Shown here: positions 39,390 through 49,579 of the stretch, one piece after another
Numbering within the stretch: position 1 is the first letter of the stretch
Layout: the number at the start of each line of letters is the position of its first letter
Origin: Promethearchaeota archaeon
Lineage (GTDB): Archaea > Asgardarchaeota > Lokiarchaeia > Sigyniarchaeales > SOKP01
DNA length: 64,000 bases
NCBI GenBank assembly: GCA_030599585.1
Contig: JAUVNS010000003.1
Span: forward strand, 306,491-370,490
Direction of reading: 5' to 3'
The notes under the pieces: model-generated
Told to the model about the DNA's origin: nothing
Databases searched by the model: none
What the model saw: only the letters and a program-made list of their open reading frames with translations
Made by a program: the position numbers and the translations under genes

Positions 39390-40481
39390 TCAATTATGGA
39401 AGTTTTTATTTACAAATTTGATTTTATCATATGTGATAATATCATCTTCTTTTAAATCTTCTAAAGCTGTTCCTCCAACAACATAATCAAGCATAAAGGG
39501 GGGAATTCCTGTACCTGGTCTTTTGAAAGTTATCATTTCATCAGTTATTATATCTCCTTTTGAGATATCCTGATTAGCAATTAAACTCCTTCTAGCATGA
39601 GTCCTCGAATTCATTTCGCAAGGAAGTGGTTGTTTATGATACTTTCCACTGATTTTTTGAACAAATCTTATCTTTACTATTAGATTTTGCAAATCTAATG
39701 GGTCCATCGAATGATAATGATCATTTCCTGGAAGACTTTTATCAAGTGTAAAATGTTTTTCTATAATTTTAGCACCGTAAGTATAAGCGATAGTAGGAAC
39801 TAGCATTGAATCATCAGGTTTAGTATGATCAGAAAAACCTAATATGTATTCAGGGTAAATATTACCAAGATGTTTAATCATGTTAAGATTCGCATCTTTG
39901 TATTTTGTAGGGTAATCTAATATACAATGGAATAAACATATTTCATTATTCCCCGTAGATTTGATCGTATTTATCGCCCTTTCAATCTCTCCTAGTGTTG
40001 CAGCTCCAGTTGATAAGAATATGGGTTTTTTTTTATTTGCAACATATTCAATAAAAGGAGTATTTGTTAAATCTGAAGAGGATATTTTAAATATTGGCAT
40101 CAAATCATCTAAGTAATCTGCAGCACTAAAATCAAATGGTGTAGATAGAAACATTAAGTTCTTTTTAGTGCAAAATTCTGAAAGTTCCTTATACTCTTCA
40201 AAGCCAAATTTATCATATTTCTTAAATAATTTGTATTGAGAATCAGTAGGTTCTTCTTTTAAATCCCAATATGCTGGAGCATGTTTGGACACGATCTTCT
40301 CGGTTTTATAAGTTTGGAATTTTACAGCATCTGCCCCCTTTTCTTTTACTTCTTTAATCATCTTTTTAGCAGCATTTAATAAAGTAAGGTTTTCTTTATC
40401 AGCGATATCATAGTAATTCACGCCTATATCTGCTATTATGAAAAATCCATTTTCCTCTATTGTTTGCTTATAATCTTTCAC
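39390..40481 (-). CDS. NeuB-family (sialic/pseudaminic/legionaminic acid-type) synthase with C-terminal SAF domain
   Basis: FFIIADIGVNY; GADAVKFQTYKTEKI; FLSTPFDFSAADYLDD; FKISSSDLTNTPFIEY; LGFSDHT; IEKHFTLDKSLPGNDHYHSM; RRSLIANQDISKGDIIT. Confidence 0.95.
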   Translation of the reverse strand: MKDYKQTIEENGFFIIADIGVNYYDIADKENLTLLNAAKKMIKEVKEKGADAVKFQTYKTEKIVSKHAPAYWDLKEEPTDSQYKLFKKYDKFGFEEYKELSEFCTKKNLMFLSTPFDFSAADYLDDLMPIFKISSSDLTNTPFIEYVANKKKPIFLSTGAATLGEIERAINTIKSTGNNEICLFHCILDYPTKYKDANLNMIKHLGNIYPEYILGFSDHTKPDDSMLVPTIAYTYGAKIIEKHFTLDKSLPGNDHYHSMDPLDLQNLIVKIRFVQKISGKYHKQPLPCEMNSRTHARRSLIANQDISKGDIITDEMITFKRPGTGIPPFMLDYVVGGTALEDLKEDDIITYDKIKFVNKNFHN

Positions 40482-42148
40482 TTCTTTACCATCTCTTCAT
40501 ATTTTTCATATTCACTAAAAATTAATCCTAATACGTTACTAATACCAGACCGTAGATTATTCTCCAACATTAATATGTTATTCTTTTTACGTAAATCATA
40601 ATCATTTATTAATCTAATAAGAGCACTTTTAATTTCATCATCTGGTATTTTTGTACCTAATCCAACATTAATTATCCCATTCTCTTCGCTTGCGAAAGTA
40701 TGGAGTAAACCTCTTTCATTTTCTACTAATACAATTGTAGGAACTCCAATAGAGGCTAATTCATATACAGTTCTTCCTGCAGCAGTTAACGCAATATCTG
40801 CCTCATACATATATTTACTTATATGGTTGATATGTTGCTTTACATTCACTTCGAAACTATAGTCTTTAGATTTTTGCTTTAATTTTTCAGCATTTTTATA
40901 TCCTAGACCCAATATAGCATTTACTTTTAGATCCTTAATCTTTAAACTCTCAAGAATATCCAATATCTTCTCAGTATAATTATTTGGATCAGTTCCACCA
41001 TAACTGATAATGATATTTGTAACTTCTTTAGATATTCTTCTTCTACCCACAAGATGAAATTCTTCTCTTAAAATATAGTAATCCTTACCCCAGTAGTGAT
41101 TTTCAAGAAAATTTTTCCTTACATACAAAGCGTTAATAACTAAATCTGCAACTTTAGCACCTTCTCCTAAATCCTCAAAGTTTATAATGAAAATTCCTTT
41201 TTCTTTTAAAAATTTTATGTATTCTATATCTGTGTCCAAAATGTCATTAATAACTATAAAGGGTTTGAATTCTGATATGATTTTATCAAATTCTCCTTTT
41301 TTATCAAAAGTAGCTAGCTTAAAATTGTTTTCCTTAATGATTTTAGTACCGAGGTCATATTCTTGCTTAGTAACAAATAATAACTCGTGATCTATCAGTT
41401 GAGTAGCAAGTGCTAAAGTTCTATATATATGTCCCAAACCAATTTTGTTATACCCATCAACTCTTATTAGAATTCTTTTACGTTTGAGAAATTTTTCTGC
41501 CATCCACCAATCTATATGGTTTTTTATAAGAATATTTTCAGGAAGTGTGAGTTCTATTAATTTTACATTTTTGGTGATTAAATTTTGATGTTGTAGCAGA
41601 GTTTCCTTTTTAGAAATAATAATTTCACTAATTTCTTGTAATTTGCGTCTGTGATTTCGATCTTTTTCTTTTTGATATAATTTTGTACCAAAACCTTTAG
41701 AATCTTCAATCCATAACTTTAGATGAGGTTCTTCATTATATTGAACCGATAATGCCGAATCTTTTTGTGAAGAAATTAACTCCTCAATGGATTTATCGAT
41801 AGTTTCTGTTTTTATTAACGGGCAGTTTGGAAACAGGATCACAAGATAATCGTATTGTTTTTGCTCCTTTACTTCAATCTCCTTAAGTAAAACTGTAGAC
41901 AGAATATTCAAATCGTAGTTTTTTTCTAAAATTAATTCTTTTTCAGTAATAACTTTTAATGCGTTGATCTCCGTAATGTGAGCAACATTTTCATCATCAG
42001 TATAATAATAAATGTCATCTATATACTTAGATTTCTTTGCGATATCATTCGCGTATAATATTAACGGTTTTTTTACTAAGAACCGTGAAAACATTTTGGG
42101 TATTGCTTCATTTCTTATTAAAACGGGTATTATTGCTAATATATTCAT
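40478..42148 (-). CDS. fusion: N-terminal cytidylyltransferase-like domain + C-terminal PseG-like UDP-sugar hydrolase/GT-B domain
   Basis: N: MNILAIIPVLIRNEAIPKMF...DDIYYYTDDENVAHI...LFPNCPLIKTETIDKSIEELI; C: RILIRVDGYNKIGLGHIYRTLALA...IIISYGGTDPNNYTEKILDIL...ADIALTAAGRTVYELASIGVPTI. Confidence 0.85.
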   Translation of the reverse strand: MNILAIIPVLIRNEAIPKMFSRFLVKKPLILYANDIAKKSKYIDDIYYYTDDENVAHITEINALKVITEKELILEKNYDLNILSTVLLKEIEVKEQKQYDYLVILFPNCPLIKTETIDKSIEELISSQKDSALSVQYNEEPHLKLWIEDSKGFGTKLYQKEKDRNHRRKLQEISEIIISKKETLLQHQNLITKNVKLIELTLPENILIKNHIDWWMAEKFLKRKRILIRVDGYNKIGLGHIYRTLALATQLIDHELLFVTKQEYDLGTKIIKENNFKLATFDKKGEFDKIISEFKPFIVINDILDTDIEYIKFLKEKGIFIINFEDLGEGAKVADLVINALYVRKNFLENHYWGKDYYILREEFHLVGRRRISKEVTNIIISYGGTDPNNYTEKILDILESLKIKDLKVNAILGLGYKNAEKLKQKSKDYSFEVNVKQHINHISKYMYEADIALTAAGRTVYELASIGVPTIVLVENERGLLHTFASEENGIINVGLGTKIPDDEIKSALIRLINDYDLRKKNNILMLENNLRSGISNVLGLIFSEYEKYEEMVKK

Positions 42149-42286
42149 TTTATATTTTCAAATCTAGGCTTAAATTTTTATTATTTAACTCCATTAAGGT
42201 ATTCCCTTCTCTTAAAAATTCAAAATAACCTTTAAATCTTAGCAAAAAGGCTTCTATGATGTTTCAGATGCCTTAATATTTCGATT

Positions 42287-43348
42287 TTAACCATCTATAT
42301 GATATTTTTTGAACGATTGATCCTTATCTATTTCTTGTTTAAGCTTCTTATTTAGTAGATATTCATATTCTTTTTGTTCATAATCACTTTTCTCCAGAGT
42401 TACTTTATAACTAACATTATCACTTTTTAGTGTATCTCCTTTTTTTAGATCCCTACTAGCAACTAATTGTTTTTCTCTGTTCTTGTATTTTAACTCCACT
42501 TCATTCAAAATCGATAGGTTGTTGTCACCTAAAATGGTAATTAAACTATCCAATTCATTTCTTAGCACAATTAAATCTCGATGGCCCACCGCTGCTTCAT
42601 AATCCGTCCTTTGTAACCCTTTCTTTAAAACTATATGCTTTTCAAATAACCTTGCCCCACAAAGGTATGCATATTTAACAATTTCATTCCCCCTCTTAAT
42701 TTCAGAAAAGGAGGTATGATCTGCATATCCTAAAACGTTCTTATAATTCTCTTTCAAACTATGTAATTTTGATAGATTCAATTTTTCATAATCAGTCGGA
42801 AAACTTTGGAATCCGTACATCAAAATTAAATTTGCTTTTATTGCAGATTTTAAGTTATCTATTTCTTCCATTGTAAAATTAATATCATCTAGAGTACGAC
42901 CACCAACTCCAAGAATTATCACAGAGTTTAAATCAACTAATTTTTCTATATATGGAACTTGATTGAAACATATAGAATGAACCTCTATTGCATCTATAGA
43001 ATCAATGTTCTCTCGTACTAGATCCAAGCTTTTCAAATCGATAGGCAAAATTACTACTTCTAAATTCTTGGATTTAGCATATTTTATTACATTAATCCAA
43101 GATTTTTTATCAATATACCATTTATGGAAATTTTGAAAAATCTCCGTATTTTCAGTATATGAATCATCAATATCTAATAATATCTGAAATTTCACTCCAT
43201 CTGCTTTTCCCTCAACGGCGGTATCGATTTGATTTTTTAGATAGTCGATGCTGCCTTCGTGAGAAAAAGCAGTTTCAGCTAGAACGAAGTAATTTTTATT
43301 TCCTTCCTTTATTAATTCGTTTAGTTTTATCCTTTTCATAAAAATCAT
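42287..43348 (-). CDS. second NeuB-family synthase (overlaps spsF-like gene by 53 bp)
   Basis: NYFVLAETAFSHEGSIDYLKNQIDTAVEGKADGVKFQILLDIDDS; VLGYADHTSF; LFEKHIVLKKGLQRTDYEAAVGHRDL; RDLKKGDTLKSDNVSYK. Confidence 0.88.
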   Translation of the reverse strand: MIFMKRIKLNELIKEGNKNYFVLAETAFSHEGSIDYLKNQIDTAVEGKADGVKFQILLDIDDSYTENTEIFQNFHKWYIDKKSWINVIKYAKSKNLEVVILPIDLKSLDLVRENIDSIDAIEVHSICFNQVPYIEKLVDLNSVIILGVGGRTLDDINFTMEEIDNLKSAIKANLILMYGFQSFPTDYEKLNLSKLHSLKENYKNVLGYADHTSFSEIKRGNEIVKYAYLCGARLFEKHIVLKKGLQRTDYEAAVGHRDLIVLRNELDSLITILGDNNLSILNEVELKYKNREKQLVASRDLKKGDTLKSDNVSYKVTLEKSDYEQKEYEYLLNKKLKQEIDKDQSFKKYHIDG

Positions 43349-44150
43349 CTTCCAATTTTACAATATTACATGTTTTATACTTTTCTTCTAATTCTTCTAA
43401 ATATTCCCCGTAGATTTTTTTCGTATTGTTAGGAAAATTAATCTTAATATTACGACTGATTTCTAAATAAGGAATAGGGGTGGTTTTATTTAGATTTAAT
43501 ATATCATCTAAATATATCACTTTTTTTTCTTTTAGATGCTTCATAATAAAAAGAGTCCTTTCAAAATCCTCTGGTGTGTCCACTGTAAGACTAAACAATG
43601 GATTCTTCATTATTGAAGGTGGATATAGGATCAATTTCCTTAAATTATTTTCGCTAAAGAAGATATAATAAGTCAGATATTCTGTCTGATCAAGATCTAA
43701 AGAGGAATATATTTTTTTTAATCCAGAAACAGAAAAAATCTCAGATGTAACTCCTAATGGAAGTGTGGTTGTTCTTGTATAATCAGCTTTGTGTTTATTG
43801 TGAAGTTCTATCATTTTATCAGTAAATATCTCATCACAAAATATGTTGTCACCTGTAATTCTTATGACATTATCTGCATTTTCAAATGCTGCAACATTCA
43901 GCATTCGATCAATAACCACTTCTTTACTTCCTGCATACCCATAGATACCATTTTCTTTTGCGATTGAAAGTAGTATTTCATCATCAGGATCAACAGATGT
44001 ACATAAATATATTTTATCAATATTATGAGCTCTTTTTACTCTATCTATTAAATGTTCAATCAGCTTTTTATTACCTATATCTCTTAGTACTTTTTTAGGT
44101 AATCTTCTTGAATTGGTCCTGGCAATTATACAACCAATAGTTTTTGGCAT
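43296..44150 (-). CDS. SpsF-like cytidylyltransferase
   Basis: IGCIIARTNSRRLPKKVLRDIGNKKLIEHLIDRVKRA...VIRITGDNIFCDEIFTDKMIELH...TLPLGVTSEIFS...LTVDTPEDFERTLFI. Confidence 0.93.
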   Translation of the reverse strand: MPKTIGCIIARTNSRRLPKKVLRDIGNKKLIEHLIDRVKRAHNIDKIYLCTSVDPDDEILLSIAKENGIYGYAGSKEVVIDRMLNVAAFENADNVIRITGDNIFCDEIFTDKMIELHNKHKADYTRTTTLPLGVTSEIFSVSGLKKIYSSLDLDQTEYLTYYIFFSENNLRKLILYPPSIMKNPLFSLTVDTPEDFERTLFIMKHLKEKKVIYLDDILNLNKTTPIPYLEISRNIKINFPNNTKKIYGEYLEELEEKYKTCNIVKLEDDFYEKDKTKRINKGRK

Positions 44151-44333
44151 GATTATTTCAAAACAACACTATTAGTATAACATTTATACTCGTAATGTTT
44201 AATTTTTTATAGATTTCATTGAAAGTAATTTCTATGTCATACAATATTTGGAAAACTTTGATTCAAGATTTTGGGCAATCACCATCTAGCCCGTTTAGGA
44301 TTAATTCTTCTAATCGTTATTGTTCATCTAGTT

Positions 44334-44590
44334 TTTCATGAAACTATCCTTTTTTGAGTTTTTGGTAATGTTCTTTATTCTGGTATTTGAAGACCTTTAC
44401 GGGATATCCTCCAGCAATCTCTATTTTGGTATATCAAGAAAAATGACCTTATTTTTGTATCTGACTTATAAGAAGCGATGAGTTTCATATTTCTTTTTAA
44501 CACCGATTAAGGAACAATATATTTCAATGTTGAATTCTTTGTTATTCTGAGATTTCTGAATCTTTTCTTCCTCAGTATTAATCAATCCCA
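44334..44590 (-). pseudogene. decayed, internally deleted copy of the hexapeptide acyltransferase gene 36213..36752
   Basis: 3' part: tgaaactatccttttttgagtttttggtaatgttctttattctggtatttga... matches 36217-36318; 5' part: tgacttataagaagcgatgagtttcatatttctttttaacacc... matches 36634-36752; about 300 bp of the intact gene missing between them. Confidence 0.85.
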
Positions 44591-44868
44591 CTACTCTGAA
44601 AGACCATCTAACTATTGAATTATACATTTAGGATTATTATAGCGAATTTATATTTTTTTCCAATTATTCATACTAATCCGTAGTTTATAGAATTAAATCT
44701 AAATAATTTCTCTTATTATACCTAAAGTTAAAATATTTTTTATAAAACATATTTAGTATTTAATCTTGAAAAATTAACCATCTCGATTAATTAAAGAATT
44801 TAATAAAGCATAAATTATCCTTTTTATTATAAATTCATAGTCTAATAAGGAATTTCTCGCTTTAAACC

Positions 44869-46731
44869 ATGAAAGTATTGATACTTTACAACTTTTTTAA
44901 TTATCAAAATAAATTTCTGCCAAAGATTATTAAGAAATTACTCAAATATTATAATTCTTCAAAATTGAATTCAATTATATCTCAAATTAGAAAAGATTTC
45001 TCATATAACGTAGATATAACTGTTCTTACCCCAATAAATGAGGAATTGAAACTAAAATCAAAGATTTCACTTAAATTCTTGCCAAAATTAAGGGTTGAGA
45101 TCGATCGTTTAATTTTTAGAGGAATCAAGGATGATGTAGTGCAAAAAACTAAGCAAACGTTAAAAACTCTTTATTCTAACTTATTAGATTTACAAATTTA
45201 CTCTCTTAAGGGGACATTTTTACCTAAAATATTTGAATTCGAACTCTCATTATTTCTTAACGAATTTTTTGGGAAATATGAGTTAATAAAAAAAATAATT
45301 CAAGAAAGAGAATACGATGAAATTTATTTATGTAATATTAATAATAGGTCATTAGATTTTTTCAAAAAGATCAATTCAGATATGAAGTTATTCAATGACA
45401 ATTTTTTCTTAAAAAATGCCAATCTCTTAAACGGGATAAGTACTATCCACTACCTTTTGATAACTTTGGGCCTAAATTTCAAAAGGATTTTATTCAAGAA
45501 GCAATTGCAAAGTAATTACATGCTAGATAATAAGAAAAAGAATATTCTTTTTTTCGCAAATTCAGATAACCAAATAAAAAGTATAATGCCAATTTATACT
45601 AATTTACAAAGTGAAAAGCTAGTAAACCCCGTAAAATATAGCAGTGAAACCTTTACATCAACAAGAAGCCTAACTCAGATTATTAAATACATACTCCAAG
45701 TTAGAAGGATACTCAAATGTCATAAAAGAATGATTGCAAGAAATTTAAACTACGATTCAATAAATTTAGGGAAATTTTTAGAAATCTATTACTTAAAGGG
45801 GCACTTAGTTGATTTAATAAGAAGCTATAATGTGTTACAAAACTTTATCGAATTCAATAAAAAATTTCATTCATCATTAGTGATAATCCCTAACGATTAT
45901 ACGGGCACCATGAGATTAATTACGAATTTTTGTAAACTAAAGAAAATTCCGACATTATTTATCCCTCACGCCGCAATCCCAATAATAGAGGAGATGGTTA
46001 CAAAAAATGATATTAAATATTTTGCGCTAGGAGGGAACTACGACAAAGAATATTATATCCAAAAAGGAGTAGATAGTGAAAATATAGAAATAACAGGAGT
46101 GCCAAGATATGAATACTTTTATAAAAATGAATTTATCAAATTATCAGAAGTTCGAGATATGTTCGATGGAAGAAAACATAACTTTACTCAGCATAAGTTA
46201 ACAGTTCTATTAACAACTAATCCGATCGATGATGAGTCAAATGAAAAAATTATTAAAACAGTCCTAAAATCACTCAAGCAATTGAAAATAGAAAACCAAT
46301 TAATAATAAAACTACACCCTCGCGAAAACGGTCTTATCCACAGAAAAATCTGTAGAGAATTGAAACTAAGTCCAATAATAATCAAAAATTATCAAATCTT
46401 AAATGTTATTAAATCATGCGATATATTAATCTCACAAAAATCCACAACCATTTTAGAGGCTATGATCGTCGGAACTCCAGTTATTTGTTTAGATGTAGTT
46501 AATAAATCATTTAGAGAAACTAGTAAATATCTATTTTTAGATGAAAAATATGTTTATATGGCATACAATCAAGATGAATTAACTGAACATATAAGAAATT
46601 TGATTACAAACAAGGAAAGATTAAAAGATTATATCAAAAAATTAAAAACAAATGCAGAAAAGTTTATCTTTTACGATATAAATAATCCCCCAATAAAGAA
46701 AATAAGTGAACTAATTGCTTATCTTGATTAA
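44869..46731 (+). CDS. GT-B-like capsule/surface polysaccharide biosynthesis protein (CDP-glycerol glycerophosphotransferase/polysialyltransferase-like)
   Basis: LFIPHAAIPIIEEM...ITGVPRYEYFYK...QLIIKLHPRENG...CDILISQKSTTILEAMIVGTPVICLD. Confidence 0.65.
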   Translation: MKVLILYNFFNYQNKFLPKIIKKLLKYYNSSKLNSIISQIRKDFSYNVDITVLTPINEELKLKSKISLKFLPKLRVEIDRLIFRGIKDDVVQKTKQTLKTLYSNLLDLQIYSLKGTFLPKIFEFELSLFLNEFFGKYELIKKIIQEREYDEIYLCNINNRSLDFFKKINSDMKLFNDNFFLKNANLLNGISTIHYLLITLGLNFKRILFKKQLQSNYMLDNKKKNILFFANSDNQIKSIMPIYTNLQSEKLVNPVKYSSETFTSTRSLTQIIKYILQVRRILKCHKRMIARNLNYDSINLGKFLEIYYLKGHLVDLIRSYNVLQNFIEFNKKFHSSLVIIPNDYTGTMRLITNFCKLKKIPTLFIPHAAIPIIEEMVTKNDIKYFALGGNYDKEYYIQKGVDSENIEITGVPRYEYFYKNEFIKLSEVRDMFDGRKHNFTQHKLTVLLTTNPIDDESNEKIIKTVLKSLKQLKIENQLIIKLHPRENGLIHRKICRELKLSPIIIKNYQILNVIKSCDILISQKSTTILEAMIVGTPVICLDVVNKSFRETSKYLFLDEKYVYMAYNQDELTEHIRNLITNKERLKDYIKKLKTNAEKFIFYDINNPPIKKISELIAYLD

Positions 46732-46813
46732 TTAAAAAATCTTAGGATTCTATATTTTCACGACTAATTTTTTCTTAGAAACCATCATCTCATAAGAACA
46801 ATTTCAAGGTTCT

Positions 46814-47569
46814 TCATTTTTGAATAATTCCTATTACCAAACCATTAGCATGAGGATAAGGTATTCCAGATTTTGCATGTTGAATATTTTTCCAATTGGT
46901 TTCAATCCATCGGTTATCCCCTGAAATGCGTTTTAATGCATAGAATTCTTGAAAAGCGATCTCCTTTCGGTGCAATATTTTATCTAAATTTGGATTATAA
47001 CCTATTGGAATTGAAACAATAATTTTTCCATTTGAAGTTAGGTGGTTTTTTAGAATTTCAATTACACGGATTACTTTTTTAGGATCAAAGGGCTTTTCTG
47101 TCCACCCAATATGTTCTATTGTTGATATACTTATTATTAAATCATATTTTTTTTTATTATTAAAATCCACAATATCTTGATTAATAATACCCTTAGCTCT
47201 TTCATACTTGTCTACTATATCGTGATCAACATTAAAATAATGGGAAAGAACATTTCCAACCTCTAAGATACTCTTACCTTCATTACTTTGCATGATTCCC
47301 CAGAAGATTGGGATTTCAACAATTCTCTCGTTTTCCCAAGTATTGTTATATTTATGAAAAAAATATTTATAGTCTTTACCTTGGAAATTAAAAGAATTTG
47401 AAGATTTAACTAGTTTATAATAATAATAATAAAACAATTTCTTAAGTCGCTTTTTTACATAATGATTAATAATTCGATGAAAAATGTAAAAAAATCCTTC
47501 ATTAACAGAAGCATCTTTAAGTTTATGTAAGAAACGGTTGATTATTTGAGCAATATTAGGTTTTGCCAT
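46814..47569 (-). CDS. SAM-dependent methyltransferase-like protein
   Basis: GKSILEVGNVLSHYFNVDHDIVDKYERAKGIINQDIVDFNNKKKYDLIISISTIEHIGW. Confidence 0.75.
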   Translation of the reverse strand: MAKPNIAQIINRFLHKLKDASVNEGFFYIFHRIINHYVKKRLKKLFYYYYYKLVKSSNSFNFQGKDYKYFFHKYNNTWENERIVEIPIFWGIMQSNEGKSILEVGNVLSHYFNVDHDIVDKYERAKGIINQDIVDFNNKKKYDLIISISTIEHIGWTEKPFDPKKVIRVIEILKNHLTSNGKIIVSIPIGYNPNLDKILHRKEIAFQEFYALKRISGDNRWIETNWKNIQHAKSGIPYPHANGLVIGIIQK

Positions 47570-47594
47570 TTCTTAGACCATCATGAGAAGGATT

Positions 47595-48434
47595 TTAATT
47601 CATATTTTTTAAATTATCATTTAAAAAAACAGCATTTCCCCACCAACCTCTTCTAGAAGGGTGATACTGTATCATTGAGAAACCTTTACCTTTCAAAAAT
47701 TCTAATATCTCTCTAAATAGTTTCTGCCCCTTATATATTTCTTGATGAGATACTTCTAAATAGATTGCTTGAATACTAAATATCAAATCTCCCATTCCTT
47801 CCAGTGCTTCGTATTCTGCTCCTTGTAAGTCTAACCAACATAAATCTAATTTATTAATCCCCTTTTCTTTTGCCCATGTATCAATTCTTATACCCTCTAC
47901 GGTTATTTCTTTTTGAGGGAGTATCTCAGCGAAATCGTATTTACCAGAAGCTTTATATAGACTACTTGCACCAATATTATCTGTAGTTACTGGATAAAAT
48001 TGTAGCTTCTCATTTTTATTACCAACTGCATGTGGGACAACTTCTATATTTTTATAATATTTAACATTCTCAATACATTTTTTTATAGAAGGGGGATTAC
48101 ATTCGAAAGCAAAAATTTTTGCATGAGGAAAAATTCTAAAGAATTCAATGCTTTGTATAGCATCTCTTGACCCTAATTCTAATATTACATTAGGATAAGA
48201 GATCTTATCAATAATATGACATAAGAAATACCTTTCAACATCAGTCTTCCAAAAATAATAGAGTGCCCAATTATTATTTCTGTTTATTAAAAATCGAAAT
48301 AGTTTGGATTTGATCTTTAAAATAGTCATATTTCTTAAATTCTTAAATTTATCAATTAACTTAAGTGTAAATTTCTTATTAAAAGAAGAATTTTTATTTC
48401 TTATTATTCTAAACAGAATTTTTTTAAAAATCAT
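47595..48434 (-). CDS. FkbM-family methyltransferase
   Basis: NVILELGSRDAIQSIEFFRIFPHAKIFAFECNPPSIKKC...IDTWAKEKGINKLDLCWLDLQGAEYEALEGM. Confidence 0.92.
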   Translation of the reverse strand: MIFKKILFRIIRNKNSSFNKKFTLKLIDKFKNLRNMTILKIKSKLFRFLINRNNNWALYYFWKTDVERYFLCHIIDKISYPNVILELGSRDAIQSIEFFRIFPHAKIFAFECNPPSIKKCIENVKYYKNIEVVPHAVGNKNEKLQFYPVTTDNIGASSLYKASGKYDFAEILPQKEITVEGIRIDTWAKEKGINKLDLCWLDLQGAEYEALEGMGDLIFSIQAIYLEVSHQEIYKGQKLFREILEFLKGKGFSMIQYHPSRRGWWGNAVFLNDNLKNMN

Positions 48435-48510
48435 AATTTTCCTGAAACTTGAAACTTAAAAATTGATAGCAATTTTCTTGAATAATAACATGTAATTAAG
48501 TATTTGAATA

Positions 48511-49473
48511 TTAAAGAAATTTACTATTGATTCGTCTAAGTAATTTAATTATAATCTTATAGAATTTAGAGAAAACTGAATCCTTAATTCTAATGTATTT
48601 TAACCAAGATTCGTTTGTTAGTTTTACCCACTTCTTAAATTCCTTCAAATTCAATGCGTTATTATCCATCAGAATTTTGATAGACCTATTAACATTTTCA
48701 ACTAAATACCTCTTATTTGGTTTCAAATACTTGATAATTCCTCTTACCTGCATATTATATGTTCTTATTTTCAACTTTTTATCAGGAATTCGCTTAATAA
48801 TTACATTTTCAAATTTTGGATTTTTTTCCCCTTTTTTATTCATACGTTCATGAAAAATATATGTATCAAGAACACGACCATATTTATAACCCTGTGCTTC
48901 GACCAATCCTTGAAAAATCATATCTTCATTTCTATAAAGATAATCGTCATTAATTTTTGATATGATGTTTTTAAATGCTATTTTTTTACCCATTTGACCT
49001 CCTGAAAAAGGACGACTTCTATTTTTAACATTAAGAACATTAAATCCTATTATTACAACATTCCATCTATCGCATTCGTACCAATCATATTCATTCTGAT
49101 GTTTTTTCATATTGTCATACCAATTTTCTGGGAGATATACATCATCATGTAAGTAAACAAACCATTCAGTTTCAACAAGAGAAATTAATTCAGCAATACA
49201 GTAACCAAGAGTACGATTATTTGATTGGTCAACTACTAATACTCTCGGAAACTTATTAATAATTTCAATAGAATCATCAGTAGAACCACCATTTCCGATA
49301 ATTAATCTATTTATTGGTATTTCATTATAAAAAGAATATAAATTCTTCTCAAAAAGTGGATTTGTATTAAAAACTGGTATTATTACATCAACAGATTCTT
49401 CATTTCTGATTGTTTTTCTATCAGAAAATTCTTCTTTTTTACAAATATTCTCGAAAAATTTATTCTCTTCCAT
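48511..49473 (-). CDS. family 2 (GT-A) glycosyltransferase
   Basis: SVDVIIPVFNTNPLFEKNLYSF; GNGGSTDDSIEII; WFVYLHDDVYLPENWYDNM. Confidence 0.85.
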   Translation of the reverse strand: MEENKFFENICKKEEFSDRKTIRNEESVDVIIPVFNTNPLFEKNLYSFYNEIPINRLIIGNGGSTDDSIEIINKFPRVLVVDQSNNRTLGYCIAELISLVETEWFVYLHDDVYLPENWYDNMKKHQNEYDWYECDRWNVVIIGFNVLNVKNRSRPFSGGQMGKKIAFKNIISKINDDYLYRNEDMIFQGLVEAQGYKYGRVLDTYIFHERMNKKGEKNPKFENVIIKRIPDKKLKIRTYNMQVRGIIKYLKPNKRYLVENVNRSIKILMDNNALNLKEFKKWVKLTNESWLKYIRIKDSVFSKFYKIIIKLLRRINSKFL

Positions 49474-49579
49474 TTTTTCTCTCCTCTGATTGAACTCTTT
49501 TATAGATTGCTTCTTTAAATAATTAATTCTGTTTAGTTTTAATACCCTAATTAATTTTAATTATTCGATTAGACTGGTG

